A stretch of 10,000 bases of DNA from Halisarca cf. caerulea (GCA_963170055.1 CAUJGJ010000044.1:1-10000); one strand, 5' to 3'. Counted from the first letter of the stretch, positions 1 to 8,294 are shown. Notes: generated by a model not told the origin, from the sequence alone. Translations and numbers: made by a program.

Positions 1-350
1 GCCCACACAATGTACGTACATATGATTATCAGTCCTGCCCACACAATGTACATATGTATGTACATACATACGTATCAGTCCTGCCCACACAATGTACATA
101 TGTATGTACATACATATCAGTCCTGCCCACACAATGTACATATGTATGTACATACATATCAGTCCTGCCCACACAATGTACATATGTATGTACATACATA
201 TCAGTCCTGCCCACACAATGTACATATGTATGTACATACATATCAGTCCTGCCCACACAATGTACATATGTATGTACATACATATCAGTCCTGCCCACAC
301 AATGTACATATGTATGTACATACATATCAGTCCTGCCCACACAATCCATG
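1..350. repeat. 42-bp tandem satellite
   Basis: A 42-bp unit containing TCCTGCCCACACAATGTACA followed by alternating ATGT/ACAT words recurs with exact 42-bp spacing (unit starts near 77, 119, 161, 203, 245, 287 and 329), after a 46-bp first spacing from 31. The copies are almost identical, implying recent expansion or homogenisation. The array continues past the left edge. Because 42 is divisible by three, all frames stay open on both strands, producing spurious proteins; there is no sign of coding constraint. It lies 5' of the first recognised exon and so is probably intronic. Confidence 0.95.
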
Positions 351-515
351 TACATACGTATGTAAAGTACATATCAGTCAGACTCCTGCCCACACAGTGT
401 ATGTACATACATATCGGTCCCGCCCACACAGTATATGTATAGTATATATGTATGTACATTATTGGTCTTGCTCACGCAATGTAATATACAAAATATATTC
501 TGTCCACTTACGTAG
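351..515. repeat. Degenerate satellite edge and presumed intron end
   Basis: Decayed copies of the 42-bp unit continue here (variants of the TGCCCACACA core near 388 and 422, then a CTTGCTCACGCAATG variant near 466), grading into AT-rich sequence with a weak pyrimidine stretch before the AG at 514-515. This is the usual pattern of a satellite edge with older, diverged units outside the homogenised core. It is probably the 3' part of an intron whose 5' end is off the window. Confidence 0.7.
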
Positions 516-609
516 CTCATCAGGAAAGAGTGTATGACTTTCTGAGTAGAGATGACCTTTTTGAACTCATTGCTAGCAAGAATAATGAGCCTGTGGACAA
601 TGATCTGAG
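516..609 (+). CDS. HECW-like: Exon 1 (first recognised): front half of module 1
   Basis: Reads HQERVYDFLSRDDL, then FELIASKNNEPVDNDLR up to the donor. It resembles the front half of the pre-HECT segment of HECW proteins (hydrophobic-FL-x(3)-hydrophobic pattern), and the equivalent halves of modules 2-6 in this same gene. The donor AG|GTGTGT at 610 is clear by phase, and the last codon is completed by exon 2 as Arg. The 5' boundary is the least certain in the gene: AG at 514-515 would give phase 1 and AG at 522-523 would give phase 0, whereas every other intron is phase 2. The frame closes upstream at a TAA at 482-484 and no ATG lies between, so an internal exon is more likely than a start exon. 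The donor is embedded in a long TG array. Confidence 0.66.
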
Positions 610-938
<329 letters not shown>

Positions 939-1272
939 TATATGGTACTTTGGGTACCATACCATGTTAAGCGGCCATAGCCTTTCCTCTATGGTCATAG
1001 CATAGTGCTTATATTATGAGGATTTAGAGAAAAGTTCATAAGGATGCTTCTGTTGATCTGTATATGTACAGTGATTCTTCTGTAACCAGACACCTCTGTA
1101 ATCCTACATTCTCTCTACTCCGGCCATCTTATACATGAGGTACAGTCACTTTACTAAAGTATGCTAATAGTCACTCTGTGAACTGACAACCTCCTAATCC
1201 AACTGTTTTTCAAGCCCCATTGAGTGTCAGATTAGAGTGGTCTCACTTTACATATGTGTGGTGCTGTTGCAG
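939..1272 (+). other. Intron 1, unique 3' part
   Basis: No gene or clear element is seen. A small hairpin occurs at about 942-960 (ATGGTAC and its complement GTACCAT around a TTTGG centre), followed by unique AT-rich sequence. The acceptor is TGTTGCAG at 1265-1272, preceded by a modest pyrimidine tract. Confidence 0.7.
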
Positions 1273-1365
1273 GTCTCTCATTGATCTGATCAGAGAGGGA
1301 GGACCTTCAACTCTGGAGACCTACCAGGAGCACCCTATGATGGTGGACCTCATGGTTGTACTCAG
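1273..1365 (+). CDS. HECW-like: Exon 2: back half of module 1
   Basis: A 93-bp symmetric exon (phase 2 on both sides). It completes an Arg and reads SLIDLIREGGPSTLETYQ, then EHPMMVDLMVVLR. The I-R-E-G-G stretch followed by a leucine-rich helix matches the IRTEG and LVILLSLF pattern I recall for the second half of the HECW pre-HECT segment. The donor AG|GTGAGT at 1366 is near consensus. Module 1 is the only one of the six with an extra intron in its back half; its last helix continues in exon 3 (SLFDDVI). Confidence 0.82.
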
Positions 1366-1453
1366 GTGAGTGCAGTATCTACATATGTACTGTATGTGCA
1401 TGTACTGTAGTACACGCATACATACATATCTATGCACACTACTACATACGTAT

Positions 1454-1593
1454 ATTAGTTATGTCCCTCCTAAACAGGTTGTGCAGTTAATACAATCACA
1501 CTTTTCCTTAATCACCGAGGGCGCCAGCTTGAGGTGATTTAAGAAAAGTGTGTTGTATAGCTGCACATCCTGCTTGGGAGGGACACAGCTAAT
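1454..1593. mobile_element. Fold-back (MITE-like) element in intron 2
   Basis: Two long, imperfectly complementary arms (about 1454-1516 and 1533-1593) flank a short GC-rich loop (GAGGGCGCCAGCTTGA). The outer ends read ATTAGTTATGTCCCTCC and GGAGGGACACAGCTAAT; inner ends read CTTAATCACC and GGTGATTTAAG. Long arms with a tiny centre and no coding capacity fit a fold-back or MITE-type non-autonomous DNA element. No clear target-site duplication was seen. In RNA it would form a long hairpin within intron 2. The rest of intron 2 (1366-1453 and 1594-1790) holds TGTAC-rich and unique sequence with nothing further recognised. Confidence 0.8.
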
Positions 1594-1790
1594 TTGTGTC
1601 ACAGGATGGCAGTGATGGATTTGTCCGTACATTGGCCTGTGATCTTGTGCAATGGTGAGAGGTCAAGGGAAAGGAAGTTGATTGTTTGTCAGGAGTTCTA
1701 GTGCGGTTTCACTGTACTTCTGGCAAAAGCACTGCCTGTATATTTGGCCTATGAATAATTTCCAGTTTTCGCATGTTCCCTCTATGACAG

Positions 1791-2054
1791 CTTGTTTGAT
1801 GATGTCATCATCCACGGAATGGTGGGTGGGGAATCGGAGTCCGATGTGCAGAGCAGCTCACAAGAGTCCGTCTGGGAACAAACGGAGGAAAACGTTGTGG
1901 GAGGGGCCAGAGGCGGGGTCAGTGTTATTGGAGGCTATGATACCTCACGACCTGTCCCGGAACTGCCCCCCAATACTGTTGTTCGTTTCTTTGCACAATC
2001 CAATATTGAAGACATTGTGACGCAAAATCTAGGAGAAATGACAGATGAGAGGAG
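1791..2054 (+). CDS. HECW-like: Exon 3: end of module 1, linker, front half of module 2
   Basis: A 264-bp symmetric phase-2 exon. It opens with SLFDDVIIHGM, the last helix of module 1. A linker of about 45 residues rich in Ser, Gly, Glu and Val follows (GGESESDVQSSSQESVWEQ is part of it) and looks disordered. From about 1972 it enters module 2: NTVVRFFAQSNIEDIV and then TQNLGEMTDERR to the donor. The RFFAQSNI core parallels AFLRQPNI-type sequence in HECW and QFFSQRNI in module 3. The acceptor TATGACAG at 1783-1790 and the donor AG|GTATGT at 2055 both fit phase 2. An alternative frame through the same DNA is open but carries no family similarity. Confidence 0.83.
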
Positions 2055-2067
2055 GTATGTAGGTAAG

Positions 2068-2690
2068 AGGTGCGGATGGGGGTGCAGTGAGCTTGATAAG
2101 GAGGGGGTGGGGGTGGGGTGCAGTGAGCCTGTTAGGGAGGGGGTGGGGTGGGGTGGGGTGCAGTGAGCCTGTTAGGGAGGGGGTGGGGGGTGGGGTGCAG
2201 TGAGCCTGTTAGGTAGGGGGTGGGGTGGGGTGCAGTGAGCCTGTTAGGGAGGGGGTGGGGTGGGGGTACAGTGAGCCTGTCAGGTAGGGTGTGGGGTGGG
2301 GGTACAGTGAGCCTGTTAGGGAGGGGGTGGGGTGGGGTGCAGTGAGCCTGTTAGGGAGGGGGTGGGGTGGGGTGCAGTGAGCCTGTTAGGTAGGGGGTGG
2401 GGTGCAGTGAGCCTGTAAGGTAGGGGGTGGGGTGGGGTGCAGTGAGCCTGTTAGGGAGGGGGTGGGGTGGGGTGCAGTGAGCCTGTTGGGGAGGGGGTGG
2501 GGTGGGGTGCAGTGAGCCTGTTGGGGAGGGGGTGGGGTACACTGAGCACGTTGGGGAGGGGGTGGGGTACACTGAGCACGTTGGGGAGGGGGTGGGGTAC
2601 ACTGAGCACATTGGGGAGGGGGTGGGGTACACTGAGCACGTTGGGGAGGGGGTGGGGTACACTTAGCACGTTGGGGAGGGGGTACAGTGA
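2068..2690 (+). repeat. G-rich 30/35-bp minisatellite in intron 3
   Basis: About 18 units built on CAGTGAGCCTGTTAGG plus a run such as GAGGGGGTGGGGTGGGG. Units of 35 bp dominate up to 2511 (for example starts at 2341, 2376, 2406, 2441, 2476, 2511, one being 30 bp). A 30-bp variant with ACTGAGCACG follows at 2541, 2571, 2601, 2631 and 2661. Most 35-bp units contain four adjacent G-runs with single-base spacers, the textbook G-quadruplex pattern, on the coding (RNA-like) strand. Long reverse-strand Pro/Thr/Ser frames are artefacts. Confidence 0.95.
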
Positions 2691-2881
2691 ACCCAACTTT
2701 AAGACCTCCTCTAGAGAATGCACATCTGTAGCTAGAGAAGGACCACCTGTCTATAGTGACTGCTGTTGGCCTTCCCGTGGACCGCTTTTGTAATAGCAAT
2801 GCATTGTACAAGGACCACCTGTCTGCAGAGACCACTTAACTTGGTCTCTTGAGTGGTCTTTGTGCACAGATTTTCACTGTC
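2683..2881. mobile_element. Inverted-repeat element with TACAGTGAA/TTCACTGT ends, intron 3
   Basis: The left end reads TACAGTGAACCCAACTTTAA then GACC. The right end reads GGTCTTTGTGCACAG then ATTTTCACTGT, giving an imperfect terminal inverted repeat. Internally AGGACCACCTGTCT occurs twice (near 2739 and 2811) and related GGTCTCT/GGTCTT words recur. It resembles the element at 9578-9742 in word content. There is no coding capacity, so it is probably a non-autonomous DNA element. Confidence 0.65.
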
Positions 2882-3106
2882 CAGTACAATGATACTCCAC
2901 TTGAAACCACCTAAAACATTTGACGTGTTAACTCTTACGTAGTAAGAAAAATCTTGTCCGATTCACAACACTAAGCCTCACTATGAAGACTACACTGCAC
3001 TGCCTCTTTGATAGTTTCTTTATGGGTTTTACTGTTAGCTTAGTATATGTGTGTTACATTCTCTGTCACTGGATGCTTTGTGTGCATGTGTGCGTGTTCA
3101 CTATAG
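2882..3106 (+). other. Intron 3, 3' part
   Basis: Unique AT-rich sequence with no recognised element. The acceptor is TTCACTATAG at 3097-3106. The tract immediately upstream is TG-rich rather than pyrimidine-rich, a weak acceptor context, but the phase and the module 2 continuation support it. Confidence 0.65.
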
Positions 3107-3853
3107 GTCAATGATTCTAATGCTTCAGATGATTTCAGAAAAGGCCCTGTCGCGACTTTTGCTAGCAGCCAACGGTACAACTTCGGCATTTGTAAATGCC
3201 TTTAAATCTGAGATTTTGGCCTTTGCAGCTGAACCTTCAGTCAGCCAACAAGGGGTTCTCTCAGGGGGTTCCCCCAGCACACGACGCAGACCACTAAGAC
3301 AAGCCCGCCCACTCAGTGAGTACATCAGAACGTCCCGTAGGGAGGACTTTTCTAGGCCTTCTTTTCCTCCCCTCCCTCCTCACCCGCGAGTCTCTCATAC
3401 ACTCTCACACCAGCCAAGATCATTAGCATCAGGTGTAGCGACGAGGATGGGCCAGGAGTGTACTTCGGATGAGATCTTCCAGTTCTTCTCTCAGAGGAAC
3501 ATTTACACTATCATCAAGCAAAAACGGCCCCTGATAACTCTACAGCTTAGAGCGGTTGTGGAAACGGTGAAAATTGAAGGTGCGAGCGGTGTACCCGGGC
3601 TGCTAAGGAGGGAGCAAGCCTTCCAAGACCTCGTGGAGGAGTTTCATTGGGAGATCATTGCCCATTCCCTCCTCTCCGAAAGCTCTTCTGAACACAGCCC
3701 TGTACCACAAAGAGAAGAGAACTACGTTATTCCAATTATTCAGGATGTTGGTCCAGTTTCAGTGGAAACACTTTCGAATGTTGACATTTCTCTTTTCTTT
3801 GGCAACTTCACTTTACATGAGATTACATACCTTCCTCTGACAGTACATGAGAG
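3107..3853 (+). CDS. HECW-like: Exon 4: back half of module 2, all of module 3, front half of module 4
   Basis: The largest exon, 747 bp and symmetric phase 2. It starts SMILMLQMISEKALSRLL, finishing module 2 at AFKSEILAFA (about 3230). A linker of roughly 75 residues follows, rich in Ser, Arg and Pro (RRRPLRQARPLSEYIR, and FPPLPPHPRVS), probably disordered. Module 3 is complete and uninterrupted (3468-3668): DEIFQFFSQRNIYTIIKQKR, an LRAVVETVKIEGASG centre, and an ending FHWEIIAHS. It is the copy most like the vertebrate HECW segment. A second, shorter linker leads to the front half of module 4 (VDISLFFGNFTLHEI then TVHER). The donor is AG|GTGAGG at 3854. In module 3 the intron found inside the other modules is absent; the matching codon is AGA at 3549-3551. 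Confidence 0.9.
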
Positions 3854-3897
3854 GTGAGGCTGGGATGTGTAGCTTTTCATGTTATTCTGTACTCAAA

Positions 3898-4077
<180 letters not shown>

Positions 4078-4156
4078 AACTTGTACTGTATGTGTGTATA
4101 TAAGGAATTAAATAGGTACTGTATGTACCTGGTTTGATCTCTACAGATATGTAGTA

Positions 4157-4287
4157 TGCACTCCTCACTCTGTCCCCACCTCATGTACAGTTCACAGACT
4201 AGTACACACTTATCGCTCTGTCCCTACCTCATGTACAGTTCACAGACTAGTACACACTTATCGCTCTGTCCCTACCTCATGTACAGT
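4157..4287. repeat. 48-bp tandem repeat in intron 4
   Basis: About 2.5 copies with 48-bp spacing (CTCTGTCC at 4168, 4216 and 4264). Units share CCTCATGTACAG and CACAGACTAGTACACACTTA. The second and third copies are almost identical and the first is diverged. Confidence 0.9.
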
Positions 4288-4399
4288 ACACCAACCTCAA
4301 TACTTATTCAGCATTCCCGATAATTTGATCATCGTCCAATGTACTGTACCGTCTTGTTTTCAGATGTACCAAGAGCTGTATAGTGAATGAGCCGATAAC

Positions 4400-4453
4400 A
4401 TCTCAAATCTAAAATCTTATTTAGGGAACTAAATAAGATTTTAGATTTGAGAT
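4400..4453. repeat. Perfect 25-bp inverted repeat (hairpin) near the intron 4 acceptor
   Basis: The arms 4400-4424 and 4429-4453 are exact reverse complements around a GGAA loop. Arm cores are CAAATCTAAAATCTTATTTA and its complement. The AT-rich arms end 39 bases before the exon 5 start at 4493. It may be a very short MITE, since perfect arms imply recent insertion or active copying. It is not a bacterial terminator. In the pre-mRNA the hairpin would sit just upstream of the likely branch-point zone. Confidence 0.93.
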
Positions 4454-4492
4454 TAATGTTGGAATACACACACTTGTCTTACCTTTCCATAG

Positions 4493-4759
4493 GAATATTG
4501 TCCGCACTCTGTGTGCATCCGACTTCCCAATTGATGAGGTTTCAGATCTAAGGTTCCGGGACCCAGCAATGGAAACCCTCTTGGAGAAATACGCACCCAA
4601 CATTAAAGGCTTTGTGTTAGCCCTGCAGCAGGAGCAAGGAGAGGAGACTTCTACTGGTCCACCAGCACCACCCAACTATCAAGTTGCTGCCTATTTTCGC
4701 TATCCAAGTGCCTGTGAGAAGATGATTCAAGCCGGGTACCAAATCACAGAAGTTGAATT
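4493..4759 (+). CDS. HECW-like: Exon 5: back half of module 4, linker, front half of module 5
   Basis: A 267-bp symmetric phase-2 exon. After completing an Arg it reads NIVRTLCASDFPIDEVSDL, then RFRDPAMETLLEKYAPNIKG and FVLAL (end of module 4, about 4625). A short Gln/Glu/Pro linker (QQEQGEETSTGPPAPPN) leads into module 5: YQVAAYFRYPSACEKMIQ, then QITEVEL at the donor. The donor is placed at TT|GTTAGT (4760), because only phase 2 joins exon 6 in frame; the nearby GTTGAC at 4764 would break the frame. The acceptor is TTTCCATAG. The PIDEVS motif recurs at the same place in module 5 (exon 6). Confidence 0.87.
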
Positions 4760-4767
4760 GTTAGTTG

Positions 4768-5203
<436 letters not shown>

Positions 5204-5220
5204 CCCCTCCATATTTCCAG

Positions 5221-5451
5221 AGAGTGGTTACTGACAATACAAGAGAGCGCTAACCCGATCGATGAAGTAAGCATGCTATCAGCCTACATTCCGGGGTTTC
5301 GTGCGTTGGTTCGAAGATTTTCTGACGATATTGTTGCATACGCAAGACCTTCACAGAACTTCACTTCAGGCAATCTCACAGGATTCTTCACTCTCCCACA
5401 CATCAGACCTACGATTGTGGACAATGGATTCAAAATCACACCCCAAATTGG
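5221..5451 (+). CDS. HECW-like: Exon 6: back half of module 5, linker, front half of module 6
   Basis: A 231-bp symmetric phase-2 exon following acceptor CATATTTCCAG. It reads EWLLTIQESANPIDEVSMLS, then IPGFRALVRRFSDDIVAYA (end of module 5, about 5344). Its ending parallels FHWEIIAHS in module 3. A short linker (RPSQNFTS) passes into module 6: GNLTGFFTLPHIRPTIVDNG, then FKITPQIG at the donor. The donor GG|GTGCGT at 5452 is weaker than most but gives the required phase. In modules 2, 3, 5 and 6 the aromatic pair (FF or YF) lies 24 residues from the junction when counted inclusively from the residue before it. Confidence 0.87.
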
Positions 5452-5549
5452 GTGCGTGTGTCTATGCAAATATGCACACAATACATGTGTACATGTGTGT
5501 CGGTGTGTGTATTACTTTAATATTGTGCAATAGTGGTGTTCTGTTGAGT

Positions 5550-5890
5550 AGCAATCACGTGGTAGTAGTGTGACAGCCATGTGATGGTTGTGTGACAGTC
5601 ATGTGATTGTTGTGTGACATCCATGTGACAGCAGTGTGTCAAACATGTGATAGTAGCTTGACGACCATGTGATAGCAGTGTGACAACTATGTGATGGTTG
5701 TGTGCTGACCATATGATAGTAGTGTGATGGCCATGTGACAGACAAGTTGTGGTTGTCAGGCTCGTTTTATAGCAGTATTGCAGCTAATGTGATGGTTGTT
5801 TGACTTCCATGTGATAACAGTGTGAAGGGCATGTGATACTATGTGAAGACTGTGTGACGGTCATGTGAAGGCCGTGTGACAGTCATGTGT
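5550..5890. repeat. 22-bp minisatellite in intron 6
   Basis: Units of the type CATGTGATGGTTGTGTGACAGT recur at 22-bp spacing from 5578 (5578, 5600, 5622 and on to about 5740). The middle is disrupted at 5742-5790 and degenerate units return to about 5890. Copies differ at many positions, so the array is old or not homogenised. The rest of intron 6 includes an imperfect hairpin at about 5930-5971 (17-nt arms, two mismatches) and unique AT-rich sequence up to the acceptor CCATGCAG at 6085-6092. Confidence 0.88.
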
Positions 5891-6092
5891 GTGCATACTA
5901 ATTACATTTGTGTTCTTAATCAATCATTGACTGGGAACCCACTTAGCCATTGAACTAAGTGAGTTCCAAGTCTAAGAAAGAATACTAATGTAAACTGTTG
6001 TATGCAACCACGTGTTGTTTTATGTGTAGGTCAATACAGTGTCTGTGATTAGTACATGCATGTATTTTTTATGTTTTTCCCAATCCATGCAG

Positions 6093-6341
6093 CACCTTAC
6101 TGTTAAAGATAACTGATGACGGAGTAGAGGCAGTCAAAACCGACCATCTTTTTCAATGTTTGGTGATCTCCCTAACGGAAGAGATTCAGAAGTTTGTCCA
6201 GGCACAGCAACCACCTTCAGCTGTTGTAAATCGTTCAAAAGTCACTTCTACTGAGAGAGAGAGGTTTAGCCAACTGTTTAGCATTATGCAATCCAACCTC
6301 AGGATTAAAGTACCAGTTATGAGCTATTCTGATGGAACACG
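6093..6341 (+). CDS. HECW-like: Exon 7: back half of module 6 and pre-HECT linker
   Basis: A 249-bp symmetric phase-2 exon. It reads TLLLKITDDGVEAVKTDHLF, then LVISLTEEIQKFVQ, which ends module 6 at about 6198; the LTEEIQKFV helix matches the module-ending helices of the other copies. A linker (QQPPSAVVNRSKVTST) follows, then ERERFSQLFSIMQSNLRI. That stretch parallels the RRDFEAKLRNFYRKL helix that I recall directly before HECT in HECW proteins. The exon ends VMSYSDGTR. The acceptor is CCATGCAG and the donor is CG|GTGTGT at 6342, where a TG array begins. Position and content mark the hand-over from the module array to the catalytic domain. Confidence 0.89.
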
Positions 6342-6345
6342 GTGT

Positions 6346-6429
<84 letters not shown>

Positions 6430-6434
6430 ATGTA

Positions 6435-6503
<69 letters not shown>
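6342..6503. repeat. (TG)n microsatellite starting at the intron 7 donor
   Basis: A TG array with one TTTG and one CATGTATGTATG interruption, beginning on the donor GT. It is the second of three introns in this gene with this arrangement. Confidence 0.96.
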
Positions 6504-6506
<3 letters not shown>

Positions 6507-6627
6507 ATGATCTATTATAATACACTCATACATGTATGTACGTATGTACATCAGTTCAATGTACATATATATATATATACAGTATACAGTACTTATGTAT
6601 TGTACTGTACATGTATGTACATATACA

Positions 6628-6840
6628 TATATTGTATGTGCTTTAATTTTTGCATGGTTTTATATTCGTGGTATTCGCGGATTGGAATTCCTCCGTGAAA
6701 GTTTACACCCGCGAAAATTTAGATCAGGTTCTTGTCCAATGGCAAAACATGGCCATCCACAAATATAAAAACGTGAACTCGCGATAAACCAGAATTCGCC
6801 TAATATACACCCTGTGAAAACTAAAGCATTATATGGTATA
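6628..6840. mobile_element. Putative inverted-repeat element with CpG-containing core, intron 7
   Basis: The outer ends are loosely complementary: TTGTATGTGCTTTAATTTTT on the left, and AAAACTAAAGCATTATATGG then TATA on the right. The interior has a cluster of CpG words (ATTCGCGGATTGG, CCCGCGAAAATTT, AACTCGCGATAAACC, AATTCGCC) unlike the flanking AT/TGTAC-rich intron. There is no coding capacity. A dispersed non-autonomous repeat is the best reading. The bases between the TG array and this element (6504-6627) are AT- and TGTAC-rich with nothing recognised. Confidence 0.5.
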
Positions 6841-6889
6841 CATGTACTGTACATCACTTGTATATGTTCAGTGTACATTATTATTTATA

Positions 6890-7039
6890 GGCATAGGAAC
6901 CAGGGGGGCCAAGGGGGCCATGGCCCCCTGACCTTTAGGGAGTAGGACCCAAAATCATACATGTGCTTAACATATTTCTGTATAAAATGCTCCATCTAGA
7001 ACCTTCCGGCCCCCTCACTTGTGTGAGTGTTCCTACGCC
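6890..7039. mobile_element. 150-bp MITE-like element with GGCATAGGAAC ends
   Basis: It begins GGCATAGGAACC and ends GTTCCTACGCC, an 11-bp terminal inverted repeat with one mismatch. Near the left end is a perfect 16-bp palindrome, GGGGGCCATGGCCCCC (6913-6928), and near the right end a CGGCCCCCTCAC stretch. Short length, terminal repeats and lack of coding fit a non-autonomous DNA element. I have an impression of similar GGC-TAGGAAC...GTTCCTACGCC repeats in other marine invertebrate genomes, which is unverified. No target-site duplication is evident. Confidence 0.68.
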
Positions 7040-7128
7040 ACTGTTTTTACAGTGTGTAGGCACTTGTGTATGCATGTACTGTACGTACAGACATTTGCAT
7101 GGCATTCAATGTTGCTCTTTTTGTTCAG

Positions 7129-7242
7129 TGTTACAGTGAGGCGCGAACACCTTCTGTTAGATGCCTATGAACAGATCATGAGTAGAAAACCCAAAGACTT
7201 CAAATATCATAAGCTTATGGTAGAATTTGATGGTGAACCAGG
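7129..7242 (+). CDS. HECW-like: Exon 8: start of HECT N-lobe
   Basis: A 114-bp symmetric phase-2 exon. It reads VTVRREHLLLDAYEQIMSRK, then DFKYHKLMVEFDGEPG. The order basic pair, HLL, Q-I/V-M, KL-V-F, G-E-x-G is the standard opening of HECT domains, where a conserved Arg-Arg/Asp-His-Leu helix is followed by the strand leading to the L-D-x-G-G turn. It matches my recollection of the HECW opening. The acceptor is TTTTTGTTCAG (7118-7128) with a good pyrimidine tract. The donor GG|GTGAGT (7243) runs straight into a TG array. Confidence 0.94.
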
Positions 7243-7621
<379 letters not shown>

Positions 7622-7658
7622 TGTACATGTTACATTTTGCATACCACTTCCATTACAG

Positions 7659-7811
7659 ACTAGACTATGGTGGGCCTGCCAGGGAATTCTTCTTCTGTGT
7701 TTCTCATGAGCTGTTCAATCCCTACTATGGTCTCTTTGAGTACTCCAATGCTGGCTCCTACACCATACAAATCAGCCCATTCTCCTCTGAGATCGAGAAT
7801 GCTGTACAATG
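7659..7811 (+). CDS. HECW-like: Exon 9: HECT N-lobe core ([12 protein letters not shown])
   Basis: A 153-bp symmetric phase-2 exon, the clearest coding segment in the window. It reads [19 protein letters not shown], then [20 protein letters not shown] and [16 protein letters not shown]-x-x-RE-FF, the NP-YGLFEYS block and the Tyr-Thr-x-Gln-Ile-x-Pro strand are invariant or near-invariant HECT N-lobe signatures. A proline in GGP and REFFF rather than REWFF favour HECW over NEDD4. The acceptor is CCATTACAG and the donor TG|GTTTGT at 7812. A Trp codon spans the junction. Confidence 0.97.
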
Positions 7812-8294
7812 GTTTGTCTGTTTATCTGTCTCACTGTATGCTGTATATATATGCCTGTCTGTTGTCTACCTTGCTGTGTGTCTTCATGTCTGTCTGTCTG
7901 TCTGTCTAACTGTCTTCCTGTGTGTCCTCATGTCTGTCCATCTGTGTCTCTGTCCACCTTGCCGTCTGTGCATATGTCCATTTGTATGTACTAGTATGTC
8001 TGTCTTGCTATGAATATGTCCACATGTCCGTCTCTTTGTCTGTCTACTTTGCTGTGTGTGCATATATGTACATATCTATCTGTACATACGTACAGTGTGT
8101 CTGTCTGTATGTACATATGTCTATCTGTCGTGCATGTATGCATGTTGGGTACATGATAAGCATGTACTGTATGCATATTAGCTGGGTACATACTGCTTGT
8201 CCCACTTCTGGTGCTGGTTTGGGTAGACTGTGACGCACAGCTTCCCAGGTTAAATAAGGATCCGTGATGTCTTGACATCCTGTCCATCTCCTAG
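7812..8294. repeat. Intron 9: TGTC/CTGT-rich degenerate repeat
   Basis: From about 7815 to 8130 the intron is built of CTGT/TGTC words, including a pure (TGTC)n run near 7888-7906. A looser repeat has TGTC CAC/CAT, ACCTTGC-GTGTG and CATATGTCC. TGTAC-rich sequence follows to about 8190. The last 100 bases are unremarkable, with the acceptor CATCTCCTAG at 8285-8294. No coding signal is seen in the intron. Confidence 0.85.

Noticed and set aside
1..350. CRISPR-like array
   Set aside because: The units are contiguous satellite copies with no unique spacers, and the gene structure is that of an animal.
10..537. Long open frames on both strands over the left-hand repeat
   Set aside because: The 42-bp unit is a multiple of three, so any stop-free frame stays open. 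All three forward frames and a reverse frame translate; there is no single preferred frame or protein family.
2351..2835. Reverse-strand Pro/Thr/Ser-rich frames resembling a mucin or collagen-like protein
   Set aside because: They are translations of the 30/35-bp minisatellite in three frames at once, with no start context or splice signals; they lie in intron 3 of the plus-strand gene.
4400..4453. Rho-independent terminator
   Set aside because: The hairpin is AT-rich with no U-run after it and lies in an intron of a spliced eukaryotic gene.
4569..4625. ATG at 4569 as a translation start of a separate small gene
   Set aside because: It is an internal Met of module 4 (PAMETLLEKY); the frame is continuous with upstream exon sequence back to the acceptor at 4492.
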